Part shown: positions 1 to 10,804 of the stretch, in pieces
Position numbering within the stretch: the stretch's first letter is position 1
How the letters are laid out: the number at the start of each line of letters is the position of its first letter
From: Harmothoe impar
Lineage: Eukaryota > Annelida > Polychaeta > Phyllodocida > Polynoidae
Reading direction: 5' to 3'
Length of the DNA stretch: 64,000 nt
NCBI GenBank assembly: GCA_947462335.1
Contig: OX381710.1
Coordinates: 27,993,772-28,057,771, forward strand
The notes under the pieces: model-generated
The model's input: only the letters and a program-made list of their open reading frames with translations
Databases searched by the model: none
Told to the model about the DNA's origin: nothing
Position numbers and translations under genes: made by a program

Positions 1-60
1 TTCCCCCAAAAATTTTGTAAACCTAAAAGTGCCCCCGAAAAAAGTATAAAAATATAAAAA

Positions 61-145
61 TTTCTTCAAAATTGCATAAAAAAACGTAGGGTCGGCCCTG
101 TTTAGATAGGGTCGGTCGGGTGACCTGAAACAAACCTCTTTTTTT
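61..145 (-). repeat. Dispersed repeat fragment, partner of 38795-38865
   Basis: Read on the minus strand, this stretch matches 38795-38865 closely by eye: a GGTTTGTTTC-like segment, a CCCGACC..CCCTA segment and an ACAGGGCCGACCCTA block occur in the same order. Two such copies in one window mean an interspersed repeat. No coding sequence or clear ends are visible, so the family is not named. Confidence 0.6.
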
Positions 146-197
146 GGCCCAAGTTACTGCTATAACCAATAGAATCAAGATATTAAATGCCAATATA

Positions 198-387
198 AAG
201 TTACTACCTCGTGTCAATATTAAACAAGTGGCCTCCAGCTTGCATTCATATTCCCCTCTGGGTCTCCACATAATTATATGGTAACAGGTGTAAAAAGGAC
301 TCTGTTAAGGCTTGGTCTATTGCCATGAAAAATAGATTTTTAGTGATATGAAGTTACTACCTCGTGTCAATATTAGACAAGTGGCCT
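198..387 (+). repeat. Pair of 37-bp direct repeats
   Basis: The 37-bp block beginning AAGTTACTACCTCGTGTC occurs at 198-234 and again at 351-387 with one mismatch. The spacing is 153 bp. It is either a local duplication or part of an interspersed repeat. No gene is visible around it. Confidence 0.75.
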
Positions 388-1961
388 AAAGCCAGAAATC
401 ACCAAAACCCCCTCATTAAAACTTTTCAAAATTAAAATAAAAGAAACTCATCCTCAGTGCTATATGATTAACCCCGGCATACAATATTAGGTGGTTATAA
501 AGCCACCAACCCTTCTACTTGAACTCACCCTCTTTATTATATTCTATCTAGTTTATCCTTTCCCTAATATACTATACATAGTGTTGGTAATGCCTCTGGC
601 TTATGGTGTTCTAGTCACGGTCGTGTGCTAGTTGTAGGAGTCTCCCTCCAACAAAATAGTTATTTAAGTTCTTGTTGTATGTTTGAGTATACGAAGAAGT
701 GACATAATGCTTACACATGTAAAGTTGACATAAAGAAGACACCTCCTCCCCCCTCCCCCCCCCCTACCCACCCCCATTTGTTATGAAGCACATGTATATT
801 TTCATATGATATAGATGTCAATAATATGATTGTCGTTATTACACATAATTATTGTTATATTAGTAAGTCAGGCATTAAGAGAAGGCCCGGATGGAGGATC
901 GGCGTTTTGCCGTAATCCGGACTATGGCTGTATGCTGTTTAGCATACTATGCTGTACATTACCTTAATAAAAATCTATAAGAAAAAAATAACAGTGCAAA
1001 GAGTACTAGATTCAGTTAACAAATTCCAGGTTTGACCTCTTAAATGAGACACCATAAATAGCCTCTCAGAGATATGAAGTTGGGATATACGGGATATGGT
1101 ATATATAGGTGACTCTTTTCACATAATTATCTGTATAGTCAAAGACGTATAAATATCTTGTAGCACACTGATAATTTGTCTCATTGGTGGCCAACTAATG
1201 GTACCAAACTCCTAGTGCGCCACGATTCCAAAACCTTACCACATCCTATACATCTCCATATGCTATATACTCCAGCTCTACAGCAGCTGACCAGCGCCAC
1301 TAGGACGACCAGCCACTTACACCTTATCAATATAGACGATCGATTATGCATCCTACCACTGGAAAAGCAGCCCCAAAGTCTGTGGTGAACAGGATATTTT
1401 CCCTGGTAATGTGTATAGATCAAAACTGCAGTCTATTCTTGGTCAAATTGAATAAGGTGCATCGTGATTAATACCCATATTGAATGTAGTGTATTTTTGA
1501 TAAGCTTATTATTAGGAGAGGGAACATGTTGCAAACTAATTTAATCATAATGGCTCATATACATTTAAATCGTATTTTGAAAGGTAGAAAAACATTTATC
1601 AACATGATTAATAGGGAGTTTAAGCTCGTATTACTTGTATAGTACTGGTACGGCAATGACTACACGTATACACGTTGCTGTACAAGTACCAGTCCTGTGC
1701 TTTATATTTCTCTATTAAGTTGAATCTGTCTAGGCTAAAGTGTATAGGTACTGGTATGATTCTGTGCAAGCTAGGCTGTAGTTAGTGTATAATTGCGGGG
1801 AATAGATTTACAAAGGCACCAGGTATCACTTATTACATCTTGCATAATATAGAGGTCAATCATCTGGGTTAACTCAGATTGTGTGTTTATACATATAGTT
1901 CATATATCTACTCAGCCTTTCAATAGTATCCACGTCCGAAACGTCAGGCTTAAGAGTCCAC
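388..1961. other. Intergenic, no gene recognised
   Basis: AT-rich sequence with a short C-run near 745-770. The open frames here are short and overlap on opposite strands (for example near 1180-1420), without supporting splice sites or start context. I see nothing functional that I can support. Confidence 0.5.
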
Positions 1962-1963
1962 TA

Positions 1964-3821
1964 CCCTGATAATAATGGACCTGGAAATGTTAGTCACTAC
2001 GGACTACATTTCTATAGTCACATGAATGTAGCAAAAACGACTATACCAAGTTAGTCACCTATGTCTATAGTAAGTTAGTCATATAGTCAACCTATAGTCA
2101 GCCATTAAATTGGCTGATTTGGGCTATATAGTCAAGTGACTATGAATTTAATGGTTTCATGGTCTAAAGTAGTCACTATGACTAATATATATAGTCAATC
2201 ATGAGAAATAAGGGAAACTTAAGTACTGAAAGCAGGTCAAGGTTCGGCAGGGTAGACATGGCTAGGATAAAGCAGGGCAGGGGACAGGCTAGGATAAGGC
2301 AGGCCAGGGGACAAGCTAGGATAAGGCAGGGCAGGGGACAGGCTAGGATAAAGCAGGACAGAGACAGGCTAGGATAAGGCAATGCAGGGGACAGGTGAGG
2401 ATGAGGCATGGCAGGGGACAGGCTAGGATGAGGCAGGGCAGGGGACAGGCTAGGATAAAGCAGGGCAGGGGCAGACTAGGATAAGGCAGGGAAGAGGACA
2501 AGCTAGGATTAGGCAAGGCAGGGGACAGGCTAGGATAAAGCAGGGAAGAGGACAAGCTAGGATAAGGCAGGCCAGGGGACAAGCTAGGATAAGGCGGGCC
2601 AGGGGACAGGCTAGGATAAGGCAGGCCAGGGGACAACTAGGATAAGGCGGACCAGGGGACAGGCTAGGATAAGGCAGGCCAGGGGACAAGCTAGGTTAAA
2701 ACAGGCCAGGGGACAGGCTAGGATGAGGCAGGGCAGGGCAGGGCAGGGCAGGGGACAGGCTAGGATAAGGCAGGCCAGGGGACAGGCTAGGAGAAGGCAG
2801 GCCAGGGACAGCTAGAATGAGTCAGGGCAGGGGACAGGCTAGGATAAGGCAGGGAAGAGGACAAGCTAGGATTAGGCAAGGCAGGGGACAGGCTAGGATA
2901 AAGCAGGGAAGAGGACAAGCTAGGATAAGGCAGGCCAGGGGACAAGCTAGGATAAGGCGGGCCAGGGGACAGGCTAGGATAAGGCAGGCCAGGGGACAAG
3001 CTAGGTTAAAACAGGCCAGGGGACAGGCTAGGATGAGGCAGGGCAGGGGACAGGCTAGGATGAGGCAGGCCAGGGGACAGACTAGGATAAGGCAGGGCAG
3101 GGACAAGCTAGAATGAGGCAGGGCAGGGGACAGGCTAGGATGAGGCAGGGCAGGTGACAGGCTTTTATACGGCAGGCCAGGAGATAAGCTAGGATTAGGC
3201 AAGGCAGGGGACAGGCTAGGATAAAGCAGGGCAGGGGACAGGCTAATAGGATAAGACAGGGCAGGTGACAGGCTAGGATAAGGCAGGGCAGAGGACAAGC
3301 TAGGATAAGGCAGGCCAGGGAACAGGCTAGGATAAGGCAGGGCAGAGGACAAGCTAGGATAAGACAGGCCAGGGGACAGGCTAGGATAAGGCAGAGCAGG
3401 TGACAGGCTCCTGTGTAAGCCTATCATGCTCTGTCAGTCTAGACATACACTGTTCATGTATTTCTATGTTATCAAAATTGGAACAAATTACCATGATAAC
3501 TCAAACATGAGAACTCATGCACCCTATAACATCTTAAGTTGTCATAGTCAACTGTAACATAACATATAACAAGCAGGGATATCCATAGAACAGTGGTTTA
3601 GGAAAGGATGTGCCTACCTGAAGTCCATGGACCATTCAAATTTGAATCCTAACTGTTTCCTGTGCACACATTCCTGTGACATCATCAATTTGTGTGATCC
3701 ACATATAGTCACTACTGACTATCTTTATGACTAATATGTGACTAAGTTGTATAGTCCCCTGACTACGGGGGTCAAAATATGATGGTATAGTCAGTACTGA
3801 CTATAGGTTTTATTATCAGTG
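1964..3821. mobile_element. TA-flanked inverted-repeat element containing a minisatellite
   Basis: The left end CCCTGATAATAA (from 1964) and the reverse complement of the right end, CACTGATAATAA (to 3821), match at 11 of 12 positions. Both are flanked by TA (1962-1963 and 3822-3823), the target duplication of Tc1/mariner-type elements. Inside both ends lie many TAGTCA/TGACTA motifs in opposite orientations (about 1990-2200 and 3700-3800). The centre is filled by a 27-bp minisatellite. There is no transposase, so this would be a non-autonomous element. The boundaries rest on a short terminal match and could be wrong. Confidence 0.5.
2230..3415 (+). repeat. 27-bp minisatellite, about 44 units
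   Basis: Tandem units of the type GGATAAGGCAGGCCAGGGGA plus CAGGCTA (27 bp) run through this interval with small variations. Because 27 is a multiple of three, several frames stay open on both strands (up to about 200 codons), giving nine-residue repeats such as ARIRQARGQ. These are artefacts of the period, not genes. A block of about 210-250 bp near 2465-2710 is repeated at about 2840-3050, so units have been copied in groups. Confidence 0.9.
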
Positions 3822-3823
3822 TA

Positions 3824-4590
3824 CTATATATATAACGGTAATTCCCACCAGGTGACGTGATTATTTAACCCTTTAGAATTCAACAATTGACTCTTTTCTT
3901 TGGTGGCATGCTCTGGATTGTGGGAAATCACAGAGACATGTATATAGTTATGACAAAATATAATTATGTGCACTGTAGTACACATTTAAAATAGCATTCA
4001 ATTGTACTCTCCTATATTGTTGAAAGGTCAAATAGCACTCAGTTGAAATCTCAAAAAGGTTACATCTCCGATATTAATTGGATTATTCAACAACATTGAC
4101 TTAATTCCGTAACATGGCATATTCTCCTTACAGTTCAACGGCAGTCCATTAGTTTCAAATATTTTAGACCATTCCAATCTGTTTGATGGAGAGATTTCCC
4201 ATGGGCTTTATTAGCTTCTGCCCTCTAATCTTTTTAACCAGAACACTTTGACTCAGTTATGATGGGACACATTAAAACGCACTGAAACAAGGTCTCAGTT
4301 TTTCAAAATTGTTTTGCTTTTGATTTTACAATAATGTCATTTTGGTTCCTGAGCATTGCAACTTTATCATTTTTATATAGTTTTTAAAATTGCTGATTTC
4401 ATCCCAACCCACAAGAGATTGAGGCCTTTGCTTTTGCACTTGTTATGCTGTCGAATCATATTATGGATTCCAGCTATGAAGGGATCTTTATGACAACATT
4501 AAAGTTAAGAACATAACATTTGTAATTTCTTTTTACCGCACGTCCCACTGTATAGGTTTTTGCTTGGAAATAACTTAAGAGGCAGAGAGT
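3824..4590. other. Intergenic, AT-rich, no gene recognised
   Basis: Unique-looking AT-rich sequence. No splice-flanked open frame, RNA gene or repeat boundary could be supported. Confidence 0.4.
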
Positions 4591-5160
4591 TGGGCAAAGC
4601 GGAAGTCTCCACATCCGAGGCCTTAGTGATTCCACTTAAAGGCTCCCTTTTTGCACGACAGTGACTGATTTATTCAAAGCCTGCCGGTTCAGATCGATGC
4701 CCCAGTCCAACAGCCATCAAACTGTTTTCCATGGAAGATTGAATAAAAACACCAGCACGCTCACCTCAAAAACTACCCTGTCATGTCTTTAACATTTTGT
4801 CCCTGGTTGATAGGACTTGAGGTGGGCTCAGTCCTGCTATTCCTGCCGCCTTGATTCTCTCTTGATCAGCCCTGTACCCCAAATCCACGATCAATCACAA
4901 CCGCGACGAGAATATATGGCAAGGACAAAAAGAAGCCGCTATAGAAGCTAGCGACCAAAAAATAGGGAGGTGCTCATTCTTTGAAAGGGCAAATCTACAG
5001 TTCGCCACCATATAAGGAGACCCCAATGGTTGCCTGGAAGGGTAGTTGCTGCCGATCCCGTGGGGTTGCGCTCTGGTCGGCCCCTTGTCGTGATGGATGA
5101 CGTGTGAGGGGACGTGAGCTGCCCCCTTAATCTACGATGGCCACGATTGATGAACAAGGA
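4590..5160. promoter_or_regulatory. Non-repetitive, mixed-composition stretch; candidate conserved non-coding element
   Basis: This stretch lacks simple repeats and differs from the AT-rich surroundings. It contains short motifs of enhancer type (for example ATCAATCACAA near 4890 and GATTGAATAAAAA near 4740). The only open frame (minus, 4948-5157, 69 residues) has no recognisable domain and no splice support. Regulatory function is inference only; an unrecognised exon or plain unique DNA are equally possible. Confidence 0.2.
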
Positions 5161-5239
5161 TTTTTTTAGGGATAGGAATTATCTGCTCCCGATGGAAAGG
5201 GAGTGGGCTTTCTTTTAAGAGGAAGACAGGGGGAGGGAA

Positions 5240-5600
5240 TGCGGAGAGTTGGAGATGTGAGGGGTAATTTCTCTTGTGCTGCATGGGTTGCCAACCCAAA
5301 GACCACCATCACCATGGTATCACCCCCAACCCAGTTCTTACCTACCCTCAAACCCACTGACCCAAAAGGCCCCTGAGCAGCTCATAGCCCCCCCCCCCCC
5401 ACCCAATACCCCCCACCCCCCAATAACCCCCACCCCCTCCTCTTCCAACCCACTTCTCACAGGCACCCCTTCTGGCACTTAAACTGACTCCTGCATGTCA
5501 ATCAAGTGGGACCAATCAACATCCACCATCAATAACCCCCACATCTCCTTGTGACACAATCTTTTCTTCTACCCCCCCCCCCCGCCCCCTGAGTCCATGG
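5240..5600. repeat. Cytosine-rich low-complexity tract
   Basis: Runs of C near 5390-5430 and 5573-5588 lie in a Pro-codon-like CCC/CAC-rich context. The 68-residue frame at 5276-5482 is proline-rich only because of this composition, and I do not regard it as a gene. Confidence 0.6.
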
Positions 5601-6094
5601 CAGTGAATATTTTGTTGGGAGTAAAGATTGCCTCCGAATCAGTCAGTTCCTGTTCAGCCTTTTTCCCGATCGCCGGTTTGTTCCTGGTGATTCAAGTGGA
5701 TTAATTGCAATTTTTCCACCCTGAAATGTCCTTTAACTTGGGCTTAATGTGATAATTCGGGGACAGGCAAAAAGGAACAACAACTTTTCTTTCGCCCATT
5801 TCTTGTTCATGGATAAAGGGTGAATGAGTGTTTTTTTATATAGAAACACAAACATTATTTAAGTCAGGAGCTCTTTTTATCTATCTAATGAATACAAAGG
5901 GGTACTGGTGCTATCTTGCTTTTGATATACTAAAGTCAGAATACCCCCAATCATATAATATATATCATATAGGATATCTGTGTATTACATAATCAAGTAT
6001 GCGCTGTACGTTCTATATATAGCCCCGCGTCTGTAGATTCCAGCACAATATTTTCCAATTTCAAAATGTTCAGAATAAAGGCTAATGTACTGTC
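5601..6094. promoter_or_regulatory. Candidate conserved non-coding element (5600-5800) and AT-rich flank
   Basis: The first 200 bases are non-repetitive and contain homeodomain-type motifs (GTGGATTAATTGCAAT near 5696). The rest is AT-rich with TATA-like simple sequence. No gene is visible. The regulatory reading is inference. Confidence 0.2.
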
Positions 6095-6098
6095 TTAA

Positions 6099-6300
6099 CC
6101 CTTTAGGGCCGAGCATCAACTATAGTCGATGCCATGGAGGGCCGAGCATCGACTATAATTGATGCCATGGGGGGCCGAGCATCGACTATAGTCATCTTAA
6201 CTCTATGGGATTCAGCAAAGGCTCGGCCCCAGGGAAGTTCCTGTCAAAATATCTCGGCCCCATCACCAGAAACTTTTTTTTTTTGGTCGGCCCTAAAGGG
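6099..6300. mobile_element. 202-bp MITE flanked by TTAA
   Basis: The 14-bp terminal inverted repeat CCCTTTAGGGCCGA begins at 6099 and its reverse complement ends at 6300. TTAA lies immediately outside on both sides (6095-6098 and 6301-6304). TTAA targets with CCC-starting ends are typical of piggyBac-type elements; Kolobok also uses TTAA. Inside, a unit of about 35 bp (GGGCCGAGCATCRACTATA...) is repeated three times near 6107-6200. There is no coding capacity. Confidence 0.8.
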
Positions 6301-6304
6301 TTAA

Positions 6305-7148
6305 CCAGTCCAGGTTCAAGCTATGATATAATTATTATGTTCATTGCAATGCATGTAAATTCATAACGCAGTGATACCCGTAAAATAATTGCGAAAACGG
6401 GTATAATCATGTAAAAAGTGTAAAAGATTTACTTTGATAAACATTAAATTCGCCAATTCAATGCATCACTGAAGCGCCCATGCATCGTTTCGCACCTCGC
6501 ATGTTCAGGAAAGAAAACCACATTTCTTAGGCTTCACGAAGGAAAACACTGCAAAGTAAGAAAAACTGTTCGTGCGTGGAAACTAAATGTCACAACGCAA
6601 CAGCTCGGCCTTTGTACGACGACTATGATCAAAATGTTATTGGAGAAAGGGCGCGTTTAAACATTCATTTCCTTCTTGTCCTGAATCGCACAAATGAATA
6701 CTTTAAGTAAGAAAGGAATGATGGGACCTTTCCTAAAAATCGGCTTCAAATCATTTGATGAGAATCTGTTCTGAAGGTGGCCATTCGGAAAACGTATTAA
6801 TTCATGTCCACTTGACAGACGGCTATCAGGTTGCATGGGAAGTAAACGTATTAAAACCGAATTCGGCGTGGAATGTAAACGGGAATGCATTGTGAATTGC
6901 GCTTATTCCCAATGTAATTCTTTTTCTTTTGAAGGTGAACAATGTGTTGGATTTATAAAAGCTCTGTCAGATTGCGTGAAGATAGGGCTTTAACTACTAA
7001 AACTACCGAGTGTACGGCATATAAGACGTAATTCTAAATGTGCCAGTAGCTACACCCTCCACAGGTGGTATAGTGAGTTGATGCAATGTGCCCTGTTTGT
7101 CGTCATCATGCATTCATGCAGCCATGGTACCTTGCTATGGGAACCTTA
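6305..7148. other. Non-repetitive intergenic stretch
   Basis: Between about 6430 and 6960 the sequence is non-repetitive and of balanced composition, with several TTAAT/ATTAA motifs. The minus frame at 6657-6890 (77 residues) shows no domain. No gene is supported; conserved regulatory DNA is possible but untested. Confidence 0.3.
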
Positions 7149-7193
7149 GTGCATCATGCCGACCCCATGTCTTGAAGGGTCGGCATGATGCAC
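7149..7193. repeat. Perfect 17-bp stem hairpin
   Basis: GTGCATCATGCCGACCC at 7149-7165 is exactly complementary to 7177-7193, with an 11-base loop. A related shorter inverted repeat (GATGATGCG...CGCATCATG) follows near 7219-7240. The pair may be the core of a small foldback element. Confidence 0.8.
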
Positions 7194-8802
7194 CAATGTA
7201 GCGCTGGAGAGTTATTCGTTGATGATGCGTGGCGCATCATGACGATACATGCTACATGCCGGACTTAATGTGCCGACAGTACAGGAAAAAGCTTAAAGTA
7301 AGAACGCCACAGAAAGGAAGTGGAAGTGGCAAAGTAATCACTCCAGATCCCGCTAACTCTTTACATAGATATTAACACAAAATGCAGAATTAAGAGTTGT
7401 GTCTCTTGACATTCACAAATCAATCCTGAAGTGCTCTCCAATAACCCTGTCCCCGAGTGACGATTCTGCTTCTAAAAACAACACCTGACTTGTTTTAAAC
7501 TTGGTTGAAATTGCTCTGAAAGGTTAGCTGGCTCGTATAGCTGCTCGCGGTTGAGCCATGGCTCACCCGGGGAGCAGCAGAGAGCTGCTCAGGTTATCCG
7601 GCCGAGCTGCTCCCGCACACAGTGGCTCCCTCTGTGGGGCCCTGTCGGAGTGATTCACTCACGCCCGAGTGGGTGGGTCTTGTCCATCGTGCGACGTCAC
7701 GAGCAGCTCTGATTTCCCGCGCGTGTGGTGAGCAGCTCAGGGGTAGGGAGGGGCGACTCATGGGGAGAGATGACCAGCGGGGTACTGATGAGGGAGTTGT
7801 GGTACGTTTTGCCTTATTTCCCTTTTGGGTCCATTATGTCCTGATCTCATTCATTGTCAAACGCCACCAATTATTTAAACGCTGAGGGACTTCTTGTAGA
7901 AGCAGTGTGCCTGCATACCACACCCCTTCAAACCCACATCACACCTCACCAAAAGTGTTGCCCTCCGTGTACCCTTTTTACCCCCCTCTCCCTCCCTCCC
8001 TCCCCCCCCTCCCTCCCCAGCCATGGCCGACTCCACATAATACAGACGCAAGCCAAGTGCTTCTTTTTCCACCCCGTAGTTTGAAGAGTCGCAGGGGTCC
8101 GCACCCCGTGCTGACCACCCATACATCCTCCTCCTGTGGGGCGGCGACATGTCCAGTCCACTCCCCTTATCTTATCTTCTTCAGGCCCTTTACGTATGCG
8201 TGGACAGCAGTGCTTGTCCAACACTGTGCCTTTTGTTTGTCTTCACGTGGCGTGTTCACCCGGCCTCCCTAATTCCCAGCGACGACCTAGGGGGCTGTTT
8301 TGTTTTTGCTCTCTGTATTTGCTTTTTTTGTGCTTTTTCTTGTGGTCGTTTTTTTCCTCCCACTTCTGCCCGCATCAACCCCCCCCCCCCCACCTCACAC
8401 CATGCCCCTCACCCCCCGCCCCCACCACCACCACCACTACCCTCAGAGCACAAGCAGGCCCAATGCGTCACAAGGAAAGCCCCTTGCCCGTGTCCCTGTA
8501 GCTGCCATTAGTGCCGACACCGGCTCCTCCAGGGCCCTTGTCCAGGGTCTAATCAGGCCAGCGCTAAGTTTCACAGATGACACGGACCGCTGTCCCCCCC
8601 CCCCCCCCCACCTCTGTCAGACCGTCTGTCCAGACGTCTGGTTTGACGTTGGTTCCCACGCTCAGGGCTATATTCTTTGGTCAAGGACCCACGCAGCTAA
8701 GCCGGTGCTATCCTGTACACTTTAGACGATTAGATCTCTTTCAGCGTTGTACATATATGCATGTATAATGAATACATGCATGAATCGTCCCCAGGCACCC
8801 AC
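7194..8802. other. GC-richer intergenic stretch with C/T-rich tracts
   Basis: Around 7530-7760 there are repeated GAGCAGCT/AGCTGCTC motifs in both orientations. From about 7980 to 8620 the sequence is pyrimidine-rich, with CCCTCC runs (7983-8017) and C-runs (8380-8393 and 8597-8609). The overlapping open frames here (60-141 residues, both strands) are proline- or glycine-rich products of this composition. I find no splice-supported gene. Confidence 0.45.
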
Positions 8803-9803
8803 CTCCCAGCTAGCAAGGGTATATTGGGCCAATGTCGGCAATGATCGACTCCATCGCAATCGTTATACCAACCATGGTCCATTGTAGGTAATGCATACAT
8901 TGGTTCAACATACAAATTACAATGATGGCCCACCTCTGGCAATACTGATAATGGGCCATCGCTGGGTTGACCGCTGGCCCAGAGCTGGTCCATGCTTGAT
9001 ATTGTTGATATTGACCCAGTGTTGGCCCAGTGCTGGGACACTTCAGGGCCATCATATTATTTCTGATGGTGGACCAACATCAACTCTATCTACACTTGTC
9101 CAATATTGGCTGTGATCTACACCAGGGGGATTCAATGTTGCCTGAAGAATTTCTTACAGGATGGCTCCTACTTTGGCATCATATTGGGTTATAAACTTGA
9201 TCCCCAGTGTTCTCTACATGTTTAAAGGTCAGAGGAAGTTCATGGATGAAATTTGATATCTAAAAGTGCCATTTACTGCATGACACCCGTGGGAATTTGT
9301 CAAAAGTAACTTGAAAACACCTCATGTGTGGGTAATGGAGTTAGATAAGTCCTAAATGATAGTAATACAGTTTGTATTATTTCTAACCATTTTGGGATAG
9401 AGATCAAGATGGATTAAAAAGACAGAAATGGCTTTTTCTAAACTGATGATTCTTGAGAGTCATGTCTTAAGTATGCTTGCACATTCAATTATACACATAA
9501 AAGTAATATTGTTCAATATCAGTGATTGTTGCAGTGGTCCTATATTGAAAATTGTATGTTGGGGCGACATATGTATTACAAGGTTGTTCCGATGTCTAAT
9601 TTCTAACCTTGGAATAATGTAAAAACATTTTGATGTTGGCCCAACATTGGGCCAACATGAAATCAATATCCCTTTATCCGAGCATGGGCCATTACTGGGC
9701 CAGCGGTCAAACCAGCAGTGGGCCAATATCAAAATGCCATTATTGGCCCAATTTTAAGTGGTATATTGGCCCAATCATGGCCCAATGTACTTATGTTACC
9801 TGG
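8803..9803. mobile_element. Degenerate inverted-repeat element with TTGGCCCAA motifs
   Basis: The left part (8803 onward: CCCAGCTAGCAAGGGTATAT) and the reverse complement of the right part (ending about 9801) share CCCAG.TA.CA...GTA.ATTGGGCCA. Both arms (about 8810-9110 and 9630-9795) are dense in TTGGCCCAA and TGGGCCAAC motifs. A related short copy occurs at 38140-38345. There is no transposase; the target duplication is unclear and the ends are approximate. Confidence 0.45.
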
Positions 9804-10041
9804 GCCTGTGTCTAGCAAAGACATAGTCTCATGCCCTAGTACAGACACGTGAAGAACTGCTATTCCTATGCCATAGGATCCCACAGAAAACATCTTTCTA
9901 ACGTATATAGGCAGCTTGAGGTTTGAGCATTACAACGATTGGATGGACATTATTGTGAAGTCCGTGCATCCTGTAATTCTTTTTGCTTTTCCTATACTAC
10001 TACGGTAGGCTATATTGTACATAGCCCCATTCCACCTTTGC
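9804..10041. other. Flank of the 8.9-kb element
   Basis: Unique-looking sequence up to the 6-bp target duplication at 10042-10047. No gene is visible. Confidence 0.4.
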
Positions 10042-10047
10042 AAGATG
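10042..10047. repeat. Left 6-bp target-site duplication (AAGATG)
   Basis: AAGATG directly precedes the element end AGTAGTATAG and is repeated exactly at 18957-18962 after the other end. Confidence 0.85.
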
Positions 10048-10390
10048 AGTAGTATAGTATGTATCGGAACGGGACTATAGTTAACTACTGTTTATTACTC
10101 AATCGACCTGCAGCCAATCAGAGGCCTCCATTTGGTCACGTGACCCCCTCATTTGCATAATTACGTAATAGGCCACGCCCCCTCATTTGCATAATTACGT
10201 AATAGGCCACGCCCCCTTGATCACCAGCCAATCAGGGGCCACCATTTGGTCACGTGACCCCCTCATTTGCATAATAGGCCACGCCCCCTTGATCACGTGA
10301 CCCCCTCATTTGCATAGTAGACTACGCCCCTTTGATCACCAGCCAATCAGTGGCTTCCATTTGGTCACGTGACTCCCTCATTTGCATAAT
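10048..10390 (+). repeat. Left terminal inverted repeat of the 8.9-kb element
   Basis: It aligns base for base with the reverse complement of 18614-18956. Inside, sub-repeats combine ATTTGCAT (10151, 10185, 10265, 10308, 10380), GGTCACGTGACC, CCAATCA and GGCCACGCCCCC. Further degenerate copies continue to about 10540 (ATTTGCAT at 10412 and 10515). TTTATT at 10091-10096 is an AATAAA signal read outward on the minus strand. Confidence 0.9.
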
Positions 10391-10771
10391 AATGGGTCAC
10401 GTGACCCCCTCATTTGCATAATAGGACCACACCCTTTTGGTCACGTGACTGGAAGCGCTCTTTATTTGGAAAATAGGCCACACCCCCTTGGTCACGTGAC
10501 CTGACCCCCTCCCTCATTTGCATAATATAGACAATAGACAGACTACGCTCCCTTTTTGGTCACATGACTTGGACTAGCTAATGGGAGGCTTCTATAAGGG
10601 GGGAGGGGAGGGGAGGGGGGGGAGGGGGGCACTTTAAGATGCATGGGGAGGGGAGGGGGGGGGAGGGGGGGCACTATTTATGGGGTGGGCGGGCACTTGG
10701 GGGGGAGGGGGGGCCTTTGGGGTCTGCTCGGGAGAAAAAAAAAAAAATTATCTGATCTCTAGGGAATCGCT
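10391..10771 (+). repeat. Degenerate promoter-like sub-repeats, then a G-rich tract
   Basis: To about 10545 the sequence continues the octamer/E-box sub-repeats of the terminal repeat, less regularly. From about 10595 to 10720 it is nearly all G with A spacers (GGGGAGGGGAGGGGGG patterns), which could form G-quadruplexes. A TATAAG motif sits at about 10591, just before the G tract. An A-run follows at 10735-10747. Confidence 0.7.
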
Positions 10772-10804
10772 TCCTCCCTACCCCCCTTTAGGGGGGTAGG
10801 GAGG
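10772..10804. repeat. Strong GC hairpin
   Basis: CCTCCCTACCCCCCT is followed almost at once by its reverse complement AGGGGGGTAGGGAGG, giving a stem of about 15 bp with a tiny loop. It lies just after the G-rich tract near the left end of the element. Confidence 0.75.

Noticed and set aside
2817..3427. Open frames of 99-201 codons on both strands with nine-residue repeats
   Set aside because: They follow from a 27-bp minisatellite whose period is divisible by three; no start context, splice sites or domain.
7854..8768. Cluster of overlapping 60-141-residue proline-rich frames
   Set aside because: Composition artefact of C/T-rich sequence; frames overlap on both strands with no splice or start support.
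9993..10002. CTATACTACT in the left flank matching the right terminus of the 8.9-kb element
   Set aside because: Only ten bases and no adjacent homology; probably chance.
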